From Undibacterium sp. (GTDB lineage Bacteria > Pseudomonadota > Gammaproteobacteria > Burkholderiales > Burkholderiaceae_D), in the NCBI RefSeq assembly GCF_030651495.1, contig NZ_JAUSFI010000028.1, forward strand, positions 1 through 64,000: a stretch of 64,000 bases of DNA, given 5' to 3'. Positions within the stretch are counted from its first letter, which is position 1. Each line of letters opens with the position of its first letter. Under the pieces are notes generated by a model. It was given only the letters and a program-made list of their open reading frames with translations, did not search any database and was not told the DNA's origin. Below, piece by piece: positions 55,187 to 64,000 of this stretch. Both the position numbers and the translations under genes were made by a program.

Positions 55187-56571
55187 GCACAAATATGAAC
55201 AACAGCATCGGCACTGGCATGGGCGCTTTTTTCCAGCGCCGCAACCAATTGCTGGCGCAGATGCAGGCGCACGGCGGCGGCATCGCGATCCTGCCGACCG
55301 CGCACGAACTGACGCGCAACAATGACAATACTTTTCCGTTTCGCCATGACAGCTATTTTTACTACCTGTCCGGTTTTACCGAACCGGAAGCCCTGATCGT
55401 CTTGGTCGCCGATGGCAGCAGCCAGCGCAGCATCCTGTTTTGCCGCGAAAAAAATCTGGAGCGCGAAATCTGGGATGGCTTTCGCTTTGGCCCGGCCGCC
55501 GCCCAGACCCAGTTTGGCTTTGACGCCGCCTTCCCTGTCGAGGCGCTGGCAACCGAAATGCCCACGCTGCTGGCCGATGCCGCCTGCCTGTTTTACAGCA
55601 GCGGCGTTGACCACAAGTGTGATGCGCAATTGCAGGGCTGGATCGAAGCGGTGCGCGCCAAATCGCGCAGCGGCATCCAGGCTCCCGGCAAGAGCATCGA
55701 CCTGCGCAGCCTGCTCGATGAAATGCGCCTGTTCAAGGACGCCTCAGAAATTGCGCTCATGCAGCGTGCGGCCAGCATCTCCGCTGCCGCCCATGCGCGC
55801 GCCATGCGCAGCGCCCGACCCGGCATGCATGAATACGAACTCGAAGCCGAATTGCTGCATGAGTTTCGCCGCCAGGGTTCGCAAGCGCCGGCCTACGGCT
55901 CCATCGTGGCGGCCGGCGCCAACGCCTGTGTATTGCACTACCAAAGCAATGCCGCACCAATTCAAGACGGCGACCTGATCCTGATCGATGCCGGCTGCGA
56001 ATTTGACAGTTACGCCTCCGACATTACCCGCACCTTTCCGGCCAATGGCCGCTTTAGTCCGGCACAAAAAACCCTGTACGAACTGGTACTGGCGGCGCAA
56101 CAGGCCGCCCTCACCTGCGCCCACCCCGGCGCCGGCTACATGGACGGCCACACGGCCGCCGTGCGGGTACTCACCCAGGGTATGCTGGACACCGGTTTGC
56201 TGGATAAAAACAAGGTCGGCAGCCTCGACGATGCGATTGCCAGCAATGCCTTCCGCCAGTTTTACATGCACGGCACCGGCCACTGGCTGGGGCTCGATGT
56301 GCACGACGTCGGCGACTACCGCGTCGCCACTAAAGTTGACGCGGAGCGGCCCTATCGCAAGCTCGAAGCCGGCATGGCAATCACCGTCGAGCCCGGCATC
56401 TACGTCAGGCCGGCAGCCGGCGTGCCGGAAGAGTTTTGGCACATCGGCATCCGCATCGAAGACGATATCCTGATCACTGCCGACGGCCACCTGAACCTGA
56501 GCCGCGACACGCCCAAAACCGTGGCCGAGATCGAAGCCGAGATGAAACACTCGACGAGAAAATCACCATGA
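55183..56571 (+). CDS. pepP: Xaa-Pro aminopeptidase PepP (M24B)
   Basis: Cytoplasmic aminopeptidase P, 462 aa. N-terminal AMP_N domain (about 10-150: FFQRRNQLLAQM, FRHDSYFYYLSGFTEPEAL). Catalytic domain about 190-440 with all metal ligands: LILIDAGCEFDSYASDITR (two Asp), MHGTGHWLGLDVHDVG (His), AITVEPGIYV (Glu) and GIRIEDDIL (Glu). pepP next to ubiH is conserved in many proteobacteria. Translationally coupled to murU and to ubiH on both sides. Confidence 0.95.
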   Translation: MSTNMNNSIGTGMGAFFQRRNQLLAQMQAHGGGIAILPTAHELTRNNDNTFPFRHDSYFYYLSGFTEPEALIVLVADGSSQRSILFCREKNLEREIWDGFRFGPAAAQTQFGFDAAFPVEALATEMPTLLADAACLFYSSGVDHKCDAQLQGWIEAVRAKSRSGIQAPGKSIDLRSLLDEMRLFKDASEIALMQRAASISAAAHARAMRSARPGMHEYELEAELLHEFRRQGSQAPAYGSIVAAGANACVLHYQSNAAPIQDGDLILIDAGCEFDSYASDITRTFPANGRFSPAQKTLYELVLAAQQAALTCAHPGAGYMDGHTAAVRVLTQGMLDTGLLDKNKVGSLDDAIASNAFRQFYMHGTGHWLGLDVHDVGDYRVATKVDAERPYRKLEAGMAITVEPGIYVRPAAGVPEEFWHIGIRIEDDILITADGHLNLSRDTPKTVAEIEAEMKHSTRKSP

Positions 56572-57716
56572 CAGCGCATGTACCTATCGCCATTTGCGGC
56601 GCCGGTCCGGTTGGTCAGGCCTTGGCGCTGATGCTGCACCAGCAAGGCATCGCCGCGCACGACATCTTGTTACTCGACGCCAAAACCAGCGCGCAAGCCA
56701 AACTCGATGCACGCACCATCGCGCTGTCTTACGGCAGCAAGCAAATCTTGCAGGCGATACAGGCCTGGCCGGTGCGGGCTACCGCGATCGAGCAAATCCA
56801 TGTCTCGCGCCGCGGCCATTTTGGCCGCAGCCTGATCCACGCCAGCGATTATCAGCTGCCGGCGCTGGGCTATGTGGCGCGCTACGGCGACATCATCACG
56901 CCTTTGCAGCAGCGCATCGAACAACATGGCATCCCGTTCCAACGTCCGGTACAAGTGACGGCGATGGAAGAGCAGGAACATCAGGTCGGGCTCACAATGG
57001 CCGACGGCAGCTGCATCAGCGCCGACCTGGTGATCCAGGCCGAAGGCGGCAGCTTCGGCGACCAGGATCAGCGCAACCAGTATCACGATTATCAGCAAAC
57101 TGCCGTCATCGCCCACGTCACTTGCCGCCAGCCCATTGCAGGGCGCGCCTTTGAACGGTTTACCGAACAGGGGCCGCTGGCACTGCTGCCGCAAGAAGAT
57201 GGCTATGCGCTGGTCTGGTGCACCCGTCCCGCCAGCGCCGACGCCTTGCTGGCACTCGATGACAGCGCCTTCCTGCACGCGCTGCAGCACACTTTTGGCG
57301 GCCGGCTCGGTAGCTTTTTGACGGTGTCCACGCGCCATGCCTACCCGCTAGGGCTGAACGCCCAAGCCCACGCCAGCGCGCGCAGCGTCAAGATCGGCAA
57401 CGCCGCCCAGACCTTGCATCCGGTAGCGGGACAAGGATTAAATTTGGGCTTGAGAGATGCGCTGGTACTGGCAAAATGCCTGGCTCAGCAGCCGATCACC
57501 AGCGCCCCGAGTCGCGCACTGAATAACTTTATTGCGCAACGCGACAGCGACCGCAGCAGCACCATCCGCATTACCGACAGCATGGCAAAAATGTTCGCCA
57601 GCGCACCCGATGGCGCGCTCAGCCAATCCTTGCTAAGTCTGGGTTTGGGCGTACTGGACTTGCTCGCACCGGCCAAAAAACTGCTGGCAGAACAGATGAT
57701 GTTTGGCCGGCGCTAA
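56568..57716 (+). CDS. ubiH: UbiH/UbiF-family FAD-dependent ubiquinone hydroxylase
   Basis: Aromatic-ring monooxygenase of ubiquinone biosynthesis, 382 aa from ATG 56568, which overlaps the pepP stop (ATGA). The longer open frame to 56436 lies inside pepP and is rejected. FAD motif AICGAGPVGQALALMLHQQG (GxGxxG) at the N-terminus; LDARTIALSYGSKQIL; second FAD motif IGNAAQTLHPVAGQGLNLGLRDA, whose GNAAQ form matches UbiH rather than the usual GDAAH. Which ring carbon it hydroxylates cannot be told from sequence alone, since beta-proteobacterial Ubi hydroxylases vary in regiospecificity. Confidence 0.9.
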   Translation: MTAHVPIAICGAGPVGQALALMLHQQGIAAHDILLLDAKTSAQAKLDARTIALSYGSKQILQAIQAWPVRATAIEQIHVSRRGHFGRSLIHASDYQLPALGYVARYGDIITPLQQRIEQHGIPFQRPVQVTAMEEQEHQVGLTMADGSCISADLVIQAEGGSFGDQDQRNQYHDYQQTAVIAHVTCRQPIAGRAFERFTEQGPLALLPQEDGYALVWCTRPASADALLALDDSAFLHALQHTFGGRLGSFLTVSTRHAYPLGLNAQAHASARSVKIGNAAQTLHPVAGQGLNLGLRDALVLAKCLAQQPITSAPSRALNNFIAQRDSDRSSTIRITDSMAKMFASAPDGALSQSLLSLGLGVLDLLAPAKKLLAEQMMFGRR

Positions 57717-57752
57717 TTGACGTCAAACCGTTAAAAAAATAACATGGGCACG

Positions 57753-57823
57753 CCGCTCACGCATATTCCATGCGGGTTGGCGGGCAGATGCCTTGAAAAG
57801 GCGCATGGGATATGCGTGAGCGG
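57753..57823. repeat. REP-like palindromic repeat, copy 6 (extended stem)
   Basis: CCGCTCACGCATATTCCATG... pairs with ...CATGGGATATGCGTGAGCGG: a stem of about 22 bp with a single T-G wobble, the longest of the six. It lies between the convergent ubiH (ends 57716) and the GGDEF/EAL gene (ends 57831). Confidence 0.85.
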
Positions 57824-57830
57824 TCGGTGC

Positions 57831-60704
57831 CTATTGTGGAATCGGTACATCATAGAAAATGCGTGCGCTGGCGCTCAGCGGCCCCTGCAAGGTGCGGAGC
57901 CAGGCTGGCGGCGGTGCATAGCTGCTGGCCCATGCGCTGACGGTCTCGGCCGGCATCGGGCGCGCGATGCCATAGCCTTGCGCCTGGTCGCAACCTAACT
58001 GCATCAATGCGACGCCATGCTCGGTAGTTTCTACCCCCTCGGCAATGACTTCGAGCTTGAACGCTTTGGCCAAACCGATGATCGCGCTAATCAATGCCAG
58101 ATCTTCCTGATCAACCAGCATATCGCGCACAAAACTTTGATCGATCTTCAGGGTATTGGCTGGCAAGCGTTTCAGATAAGACAGGGAAGAATAGCCGGTG
58201 CCAAAGTCATCCAGTGCAAACCTGACGCCAAGTTGCTGGCAGCCCAGCATGACTTCGCGCACATATTGAATGTCCTGGATAGCGGCAGATTCCAAAATTT
58301 CAATTTCTAATAACTTTGGCGACACTTCCGGATAGCTTGCCAGAATGCTGCTCAGGCTAGCCAGAAAATCGCTGCGCTGAAAATGTCGGGCCGCGATATT
58401 CACGCTCACGACCCAATACTCATTGTTGGCAGCCCAGCGACGCAATTGCGCGAGCGCCTGGTGGATCACCCACTCACCGATATCAATAATCAGATCGGTG
58501 TGCTCTACCAGCGGTAAAAAATGCAGCGGCCCGACGATGCCTTGCTCTGGATGCTGCCAGCGCAACAGGGCTTCCATGCCCATCACTTTGCCTTGCGGCA
58601 TGTTGACCTTGGGTTGAAAGTACAGCCTGAATTCGCCATCCATTAAGGCCTGCCTGATTCTGGCGCGCTGGTTATGGTGCGTGCGCACTTGCTGGTCTTG
58701 CTGAGTGTCGAATAAATGAAATTGATTGCGGCCGCTTTGTTTGGCCTGATACATGGCTTGATCAGCACAACGCAATAAGGTATCGGGATTGGCATCATCC
58801 CCAGTGTAAATAGCGACACCAATACTGGCTGACAGCGTGATCGACAGTTGCTCGACTTCATACGGTAGCGACAACTCAGCGAGCAATAATGCCAACCGCT
58901 GTTCTATGCCGGCGGTATCGGTCTGCTCCTGCAGTAAAACCACAAACTCATCGCCGCCCAAACGCGCGACATGATTACTAGCCCCGACACTCGCCTCTAG
59001 TCTGTGCGCAACTTGTTGCAGTAATTTGTCGGCCAGCTGATGCCCGTGCTTATCGTTTATCGCCTGAAAATAATCCAGATCCAGCAAACACACGGCCAGC
59101 CATCGCTGCTGCATTTGCGCCTGCGCAATCGCCTCTTTAAGACGTTCTGCCAGAGAACTGCGATTTTCTAAACCGGTCAGCACATCATGACCCGCTTGCC
59201 AGGATATCTGCTGCATCAAGTGACGCCTTTCGCTGACATCGCGAAACACCAGCACACAGCCGATCACGCCGCCGTCCGTCTGCCTGATCGCCGCGGCGGT
59301 GTAGTCGATTTCAAACTGCTGACCGGCGCGACTGAGCAAGATCTGGTTACCGGCCTGCAAGGTATCATCATGAGGTAAGCCATCATTGCGGAAAATATGC
59401 TGGACAAACTCCGCCATCGCCAGGCTCCCTGTCGTATCGGCCAAGGCAAACACTTGCGCCAGGTTCTGTCCCTGCGCCTGTTCGCGACACCACCCGGTCA
59501 GCTGCTGTGCGACCTTGTTGAGCGTCAGAATGCGCCCTGCGACATCGGTACTGATCACCGCATCGCCGATCGATGCCAGGGTGGTTTCTACCTGTTCTTT
59601 TGCGGCGGCGAGTGCCGCCTGCGCCTGATTGCGCTCACTAATATCGACCAGCGCACCGATGCAGCCGGCGGGTTCACCATCGAAATTAGTAAAGGTGGCG
59701 CGATAATAGATGGCGTCGAGGATTCTTCCTGCGGCCGCTGACATGCGGATTTCCTGCACTTGCGTATCGGCGTCTGGCATCGGTTGGCGCAGGATCGCCG
59801 GCGAGGCGGAGGCCAAAAATTCCTGCATGGGCTGGCCCAGCATATTCACCGCAGCAATCCCAAACATCTGCTCCCAGGCCGGATTCACTCCCTGGCAAAG
59901 GCCTTGACGATCTTTGAAAAAAATCGGAATCGGCAGCGCAGTCAGTAACTGCCAGGTGAAATGCGATTGCTCGCTTTGCTCATGCTGACTATGCTGCAAA
60001 GAAGCCAGCAGCGCCTGCACCTCTTGCGCCATATTATTGAAAGTGGTCGCTAGCGCCTGCGCCTCGGTGTTACCGGTGACGCTCATACGCACCGAATGCT
60101 CACCACGTTTAAAGCTATCCGTCGCCAGCGCTAAACGCTGCAGGTTTTTAGTCGTCGAGCGCAGTATCAGACTGAGCAAAAAAAAGATCGTCAACACGAT
60201 CGCGGCGGAGATCTTTAACTGCGTCAGCACCTTGCGCCAAATACTTTCTATCGCCGCAACTGGCGTAGTCTGCAAGTGTAAAATCCCGCTCGCGCCGCCT
60301 GCCAGCCTGACCTGATGCGTTGCCACTTCCGCCCGCAGATTAATCATCTGCGCAAACCATGACGGCGCTGCAATAGCGCTGGCTGGCTCAGTTCGGGTGG
60401 CAATCTGATTCTGCCAGCGTAATTGCCGGATCTCTGGACTGGAGCCGATTTCCTGTTCGAGCAATTGCTGTATCCCCGCGCTGTCCTGGTGCGCCGACAG
60501 TGCGCTTATGCTCGGTATCAGATAATGCGCTAATTGCCTCAGCTCGGTCTGAGAACGCTGCCTGGCATCAGCAGTTTCTGCCTCCAACAGTAAATAATAA
60601 CGCAGGCCACTGACCGCCAGTATCAGCAGGAACAGGGATAAAAATAAGCGGGTATAGGTCTCCGGCCGCAACCAGCTATACAAAAATTTTTGTAGTATAT
60701 GCAC
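57831..60704 (-). CDS. Membrane GGDEF-EAL protein (HAMP, two PAS domains)
   Basis: Cyclic-di-GMP metabolism, 957 aa. Transmembrane helices at about 15-36 and 163-185 flank a periplasmic sensor domain; then HAMP (about 187-238), PAS (about 250-365), PAS (about 370-495), GGDEF (about 500-660) and EAL (about 680-935). The GGDEF motif is intact (ARLGGDEFVVLL) but no RxxD inhibitory site is present before it. The EAL domain keeps the catalytic set: MEALLRWQ, VNIAARHFQ, EIEILESA, DDFGTGYSSLSYLK, KIDQSFV and EGVET. So both activities, or GGDEF-regulated phosphodiesterase, are possible. Start is GTG 60704; no in-frame ATG precedes the first helix. Confidence 0.92.
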   Translation of the reverse strand: MHILQKFLYSWLRPETYTRLFLSLFLLILAVSGLRYYLLLEAETADARQRSQTELRQLAHYLIPSISALSAHQDSAGIQQLLEQEIGSSPEIRQLRWQNQIATRTEPASAIAAPSWFAQMINLRAEVATHQVRLAGGASGILHLQTTPVAAIESIWRKVLTQLKISAAIVLTIFFLLSLILRSTTKNLQRLALATDSFKRGEHSVRMSVTGNTEAQALATTFNNMAQEVQALLASLQHSQHEQSEQSHFTWQLLTALPIPIFFKDRQGLCQGVNPAWEQMFGIAAVNMLGQPMQEFLASASPAILRQPMPDADTQVQEIRMSAAAGRILDAIYYRATFTNFDGEPAGCIGALVDISERNQAQAALAAAKEQVETTLASIGDAVISTDVAGRILTLNKVAQQLTGWCREQAQGQNLAQVFALADTTGSLAMAEFVQHIFRNDGLPHDDTLQAGNQILLSRAGQQFEIDYTAAAIRQTDGGVIGCVLVFRDVSERRHLMQQISWQAGHDVLTGLENRSSLAERLKEAIAQAQMQQRWLAVCLLDLDYFQAINDKHGHQLADKLLQQVAHRLEASVGASNHVARLGGDEFVVLLQEQTDTAGIEQRLALLLAELSLPYEVEQLSITLSASIGVAIYTGDDANPDTLLRCADQAMYQAKQSGRNQFHLFDTQQDQQVRTHHNQRARIRQALMDGEFRLYFQPKVNMPQGKVMGMEALLRWQHPEQGIVGPLHFLPLVEHTDLIIDIGEWVIHQALAQLRRWAANNEYWVVSVNIAARHFQRSDFLASLSSILASYPEVSPKLLEIEILESAAIQDIQYVREVMLGCQQLGVRFALDDFGTGYSSLSYLKRLPANTLKIDQSFVRDMLVDQEDLALISAIIGLAKAFKLEVIAEGVETTEHGVALMQLGCDQAQGYGIARPMPAETVSAWASSYAPPPAWLRTLQGPLSASARIFYDVPIPQ

Positions 60705-60852
60705 AAGCTCAGTAAATATCAGAATAGCGAATAAGGACTGCAGCGTGACCAGATAAATGCTTCATCGTCACTTTTGCACAATCACGGATTCTAACCCGAA
60801 CCAGAGCCGGCCGAACCCTAAATAGTTGTTTTACGGAAACAATTTTTACGCA

Positions 60853-61197
60853 TGTTACAAATTACCTCCTGCCGCACGCAGCCAATCGGGTGGGAAATCG
60901 AAGCGCAAATCATCGGCAAAGCCACCCGCGTTGCCGGCAGGCGGCTGTTACGGCACTGCCGATCGCCCTACACTTGTCGCGGCGGCCAATGCCAGCGACA
61001 AAGGCATCTGCTTCTGAGCGCCGATTAAATTGGCCGACGCTATCGAAGACTCCACCTGTATACGTCTGGTCGGCGTGCTGACTGATCAGCCACTGCCAAG
61101 CCTGCCCGTCTGGCTGAGTACGCATCGAGAACTCACATCGAGCAAACGGATACGCACGGTATGTGATTTTTTACGAAAAACTTGGCGGATGCAGCCA
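60853..61197 (+). pseudogene. Remnant of a LysR-family regulator (effector-binding domain only)
   Basis: Decayed coding DNA in a 573-nt gap. Translated pieces fit the C-terminal half of a LysR regulator in order: a first piece with WEIEAQIIGKATRVAG (frame from about 60853), a one-base frame change near 60950, then ADRPTLVAAANASDKGICF, an in-frame TGA at 61015-61017, and APIKLADAIEDSTCIRLVG leading to PLPSLPVWLSTHRELTSSKR and RIRTVCDFL. The last stretch resembles the conserved LysR C-terminal LPVW-THREL-RIR--DFL pattern. The DNA-binding N-terminus is missing. No target operon is recognisable beside it. The rest of the gap (60705-60852 and 61198-61277) shows nothing. Confidence 0.55.
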
Positions 61198-61409
61198 GTC
61201 AATGAGGATAAAAATCGCTGCATCTGACAAATCACCACAGCGCCTGGCATAAATGCGCAGGCTATCAATGTAAAGCAATGAAACATTGCCTCTTTTTATT
61301 CCCGTTGAGAAGCATAAAGCTGTACTTTGAAGCAATTCATCATGCTATATTCGCTGCGCTGCAGTTTGCACGCAGCCATCACTTTTTATACCTATATCAA
61401 GATATCAAT

Positions 61410-63158
61410 ATGGACGACTCATCAAAACCAGCGAACTCGAGCCGGTTTTCACTACGCACGATATTAATCGTCCCCTATGTCGCACTCGTTCTTGGTCTGG
61501 CCGCAGCCATAGGCTTGCTATCTTACCGTGCGGGCGACCGTGCGGTACTGACGGTCTCTGAGCATTTATTGTTAGAGACGGCAGAACGTATCGGCCAGGC
61601 GATAGACCGGCATCTGGTGGGCTCTGGCGCCACGCTGGAAGCGGCATTTCCAGACGGCATGCTGGCGCCCGACGATATCGCCAAAGACTTCACTAATCTG
61701 CGCACCCGATTCTGGATCGCCACTTCATTGCATATTGACCCGAATAATTACGTTTATTACGGCAATACTGCCGGTCAAGCCCTGGGGCTATATCGTCACT
61801 CATTGGAGCAAGGCGAACTGAGGATTAAACTAAAATCCGAAGAAAATCGCATCCGTTACCGCTTTAAGGGTATCGCGGGCAAGCTGCAATTTCACTCAAA
61901 AGAAGAAAAGCTGTTTGACCCCAGAACGCGCCCTTGGTACACCGCAGGTGCCGGCGCCAAAAATGATACCTGGACCTCGGTGTACATTGATTTCGGCACA
62001 CAGGATCTGGTGGCGACGCGGGCGCGCAAGGTGATGGGCGCGGGGGGGAAACTAGCGGGGGTGGTCGCGACGGACATGTCATTGCGCTCGCTCAATGACT
62101 TCGTGCGGAATCTTAAAATGTCACAGCATGCCTTGGCTTTTATCATAGAACCGAATGGCGATTTAATCGCCTCCTCAGCAGGGCCCAATGTAAAACGACT
62201 CCCAGATGGCAGCAATGTCCGCATCAATGCCAAAGACAGCGGGAATGAATTCCTGAATGCCGTGTATCGGGAACTAATGGATTTAAACCCGGAATCAGAC
62301 AGCAAATCGAACGCCAGAACTTTCAGCTTTGAAGATGACGCCAATGAACGGATTCATGTCGCATACGAAAAAGTAAAAGACAATACAGGCCTGGAATGGA
62401 TTACCGTGGTCGCGGTACCGAGCAAAGATTTTATGGGCGATGTGATCAACAACATCAAACGCACCGCATTGATTAGCGCCCTCGCCGCTCTGTTCGCGAT
62501 TCTGATTGGCTTGAAAATTTTAAACTGGGTCGCATCCGATTTGAAGCGCTTATCGGAGGCGGCGGTGCAAGTAGGTAACGGCGTGACCGATACCCCTTTA
62601 GAAATTAAGCGAAGAGATGAAATTGGCGTGCTCGCAAACAGTTTCAAAACGATGCAAAGGCGTTTGCAAACAGATCGCTTAACCGGATTGAGCAACCGCG
62701 ATGCATTCGAGCGTCGACTCAATGCCAAAATTATCGAATGCACTCAGCAGGCTGAGAAAAAATCGTTTGGCGTATTATTCATAGACCTCAATGGCTTCAA
62801 GGCAATCAACGATACCTTCGGGCACGATGTTGGCGACCTCGCCTTAATTGAAGTGGCACGTCGCCTCAGTAACAATGTGCGATCGGGTGATATCGTAGCG
62901 CGCTATGCCGGTGACGAATTTGTCATTATGCTGGACGACTTGCCAAGACGCGAAGATATCACGCCGATCCGCCACTATATAGACGCGGCGCTAGCCATGC
63001 CGCTCACGCTCACCAGTGTGGCTGGCGCACCAGCGGTACAGCTCGGCGGAGCAATTGGCATCTCGCACTTCCCTACCGATGGCCATGATGGAGTGACGCT
63101 GCTGAAGGTGGCCGATCGCGATATGTATGTGCAAAAATTTGCCGCCAAGTCACCATAA
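61410..63158 (+). CDS. Diguanylate cyclase with periplasmic Cache domain and HAMP
   Basis: Membrane c-di-GMP synthase, about 583 aa from ATG 61410 (MDDSSKPAN); an ATG at 61278 adds 44 residues without a clear ribosome site at either. First transmembrane helix about 17-38 (ILIVPYVALVLGLAAAIGLL). A double-Cache-type sensor (about 40-320) contains LFDPRTRPWYTAG and YIDFGTQDLVATRARKV, typical of ligand-binding Cache domains. Second helix about 350-372, HAMP about 373-420, GGDEF about 425-580. The active motif is AGDEF rather than GGDEF, a variant reported active in some cyclases. The RxxD inhibitory site (RSGD) is present five residues before it. Confidence 0.9.
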   Translation: MDDSSKPANSSRFSLRTILIVPYVALVLGLAAAIGLLSYRAGDRAVLTVSEHLLLETAERIGQAIDRHLVGSGATLEAAFPDGMLAPDDIAKDFTNLRTRFWIATSLHIDPNNYVYYGNTAGQALGLYRHSLEQGELRIKLKSEENRIRYRFKGIAGKLQFHSKEEKLFDPRTRPWYTAGAGAKNDTWTSVYIDFGTQDLVATRARKVMGAGGKLAGVVATDMSLRSLNDFVRNLKMSQHALAFIIEPNGDLIASSAGPNVKRLPDGSNVRINAKDSGNEFLNAVYRELMDLNPESDSKSNARTFSFEDDANERIHVAYEKVKDNTGLEWITVVAVPSKDFMGDVINNIKRTALISALAALFAILIGLKILNWVASDLKRLSEAAVQVGNGVTDTPLEIKRRDEIGVLANSFKTMQRRLQTDRLTGLSNRDAFERRLNAKIIECTQQAEKKSFGVLFIDLNGFKAINDTFGHDVGDLALIEVARRLSNNVRSGDIVARYAGDEFVIMLDDLPRREDITPIRHYIDAALAMPLTLTSVAGAPAVQLGGAIGISHFPTDGHDGVTLLKVADRDMYVQKFAAKSP

Positions 63159-63249
63159 TTAGGAAAGGCAGTTGATAAATCTAAAGCGCCGTTAACCATC
63201 ATCGATCAAAATAGTGTGGACATGCGTCATTTCTTTCGATTGGGAAATC

Positions 63250-63891
63250 ATGAGAACCTTTACCAAACTATTTGCGATTATGAGTGTAACGCTTGGCGCT
63301 CTCATTTTCATCGATGAGGCATTTGCGCTTGAAGCGCCAGATGCGCTGATCAAACGCGTCAGCCAGGAGGTGATGGAAATTGCGCGCAACGACAAAGAAA
63401 TTCAAGCTGGCAATCGGCAACGCATATTTTCATTAGTGGAAGAAAAAATTATTCCGCATCTCGATTTCCAGCGTGCAACCGCATTGACTGTGGGGCGCTA
63501 CTGGCGTGACGCCACGCCCGAGCAACAGCAGCAACTGATCAATGAATTTCGTACTTTGCTCACTTATACCTATTCAGGCGCGATGTCGCTGATTAAAGAT
63601 CAAGAGCTGAAGTTTTCGCCATTGCGCGCCGATCCTGCCGACACCGAAGTGGAAGTGCATTCCCAGGTGATATTGCCGCGACGCCCGGAGCCAGTCAAGG
63701 TCGCATATCGCCTATACAGATCACCCGATGGTTGGAAAATTTATGATGTGAATGTGTTGGGCGTTTGGTTGAGCGAAACCTACAAGGGTAGCTTTTCCAC
63801 GATCATCAACGAGAGCGGCATTGATGGATTGATTCAGGTACTCTCGGATAAGAACAAGAAACGGATAGCCGCTGCTGATGTGACTCCCTGA
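63250..63891 (+). CDS. mlaC: MlaC/Ttg2D-family phospholipid-binding protein
   Basis: Periplasmic shuttle that carries phospholipids between the outer-membrane MlaA complex and the inner-membrane MlaFEDB transporter in characterised systems, 213 aa from ATG 63250 (GGGAAA upstream); the frame stays open 12 codons more. Signal peptide about 1-25 (...DEAFA). Family features: IIPHLDFQRATALTVGRYWRDATPEQQQQLINEFRTLL (helical lid), YSGAMSLIKDQELKFSPLR and WKIYDVNVLGVWLSETYKGSF. No other mla gene is visible, but the window ends 109 nt later, so neighbours to the right are unknown. MlaC paralogues also occur in hopanoid loci. Confidence 0.85.
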   Translation: MRTFTKLFAIMSVTLGALIFIDEAFALEAPDALIKRVSQEVMEIARNDKEIQAGNRQRIFSLVEEKIIPHLDFQRATALTVGRYWRDATPEQQQQLINEFRTLLTYTYSGAMSLIKDQELKFSPLRADPADTEVEVHSQVILPRRPEPVKVAYRLYRSPDGWKIYDVNVLGVWLSETYKGSFSTIINESGIDGLIQVLSDKNKKRIAAADVTP

Positions 63892-64000
63892 ATATTGAAA
63901 TGCCGAAAACACCTGTCACTTGTTAGCTTTCCGTGATGACATAGCGCCTCATCAATTGAATCTATTCGCCTTTCGCAAATACCTCAAGTGCTGCATCTTC

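Noticed and set aside
55744-56550. 268-codon open frame antisense to pepP
   Set aside because: No domain recognised; the pepP metal ligands are all intact on the plus strand.

Overview
The window looks like a chromosomal segment of a betaproteobacterium, most likely Burkholderiales and probably Oxalobacteraceae (Undibacterium- or Herbaspirillum-like). This rests on protein families and gene orders (pstSCAB-phoUBR, amgK-murU divergent from lptD-surA-pdxA-rsmA, UbiH-type hydroxylase, a Lys/Ala/Pro-rich histone-like protein); no rRNA is present to confirm it. Almost all of it is housekeeping or regulatory DNA. No prophage, insertion sequence or CRISPR array was seen.

Layout. 1-2099: end of a nitrate-assimilation locus, with the ANTAR regulator nasT and a Tat-exported nitrate-binding protein (cut by the left edge). 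Between them lie a sigma-54 promoter, an NtrC-like site and a two-hairpin antitermination leader. 2278-8171: tsaD (with an internal amber codon), metG, a GNAT protein and a long aminopeptidase P. 8587-15363 (minus): the phosphate operon pstS-pstC-pstA-pstB-phoU-phoB-phoR. It diverges from ppk1-sixA (15573-18270) across an intergenic region with one Pho box for each direction. 18394-20024 (minus): an olsB-plcP-like pair behind a three-half-site Pho box, which suggests phosphate-free lipid replacement. 20175-22073: a histone-like protein and a second PstS. 22286-29729: a Rossmann protein, a four-PAS histidine kinase, an outer-membrane channel-like protein, a chalcone-isomerase-like protein and two cytochromes c. 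29985-32504: Ppx/GppA phosphatase and a methyltransferase. 32656-32898: two identical tRNA-Lys genes. 32952-44679 (minus): the tol-pal operon ybgC-tolQ-tolR-[tamA-tamB]-tolA-tolB-pal-cpoB, with both Tam genes inside it. 44781-53003 (minus): a YdfG-like SDR, pgi, rsmA, pdxA, surA, lptD. 53206-57716: amgK-murU-pepP-ubiH. 57831-63158: a GGDEF/EAL protein, a LysR remnant and a Cache-GGDEF cyclase. 63250-63891: an MlaC-family protein.

Themes. Phosphate economy dominates the first half: uptake (Pst), sensing (PhoBR/PhoU), polyphosphate synthesis (Ppk1), polyphosphate/ppGpp hydrolysis (Ppx) and lipid remodelling (OlsB/PlcP). The Pho boxes share one geometry: 7-bp half-sites every 11 bp, then 10 bp to the -10. 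Outer-membrane biogenesis dominates the second half (Tol-Pal, TamAB, SurA, LptD, peptidoglycan recycling by AmgK/MurU). Short palindromic repeats sit in the gaps: six copies of a REP-like element just after gene 3' ends, and two copies of a second roughly 80-bp element.
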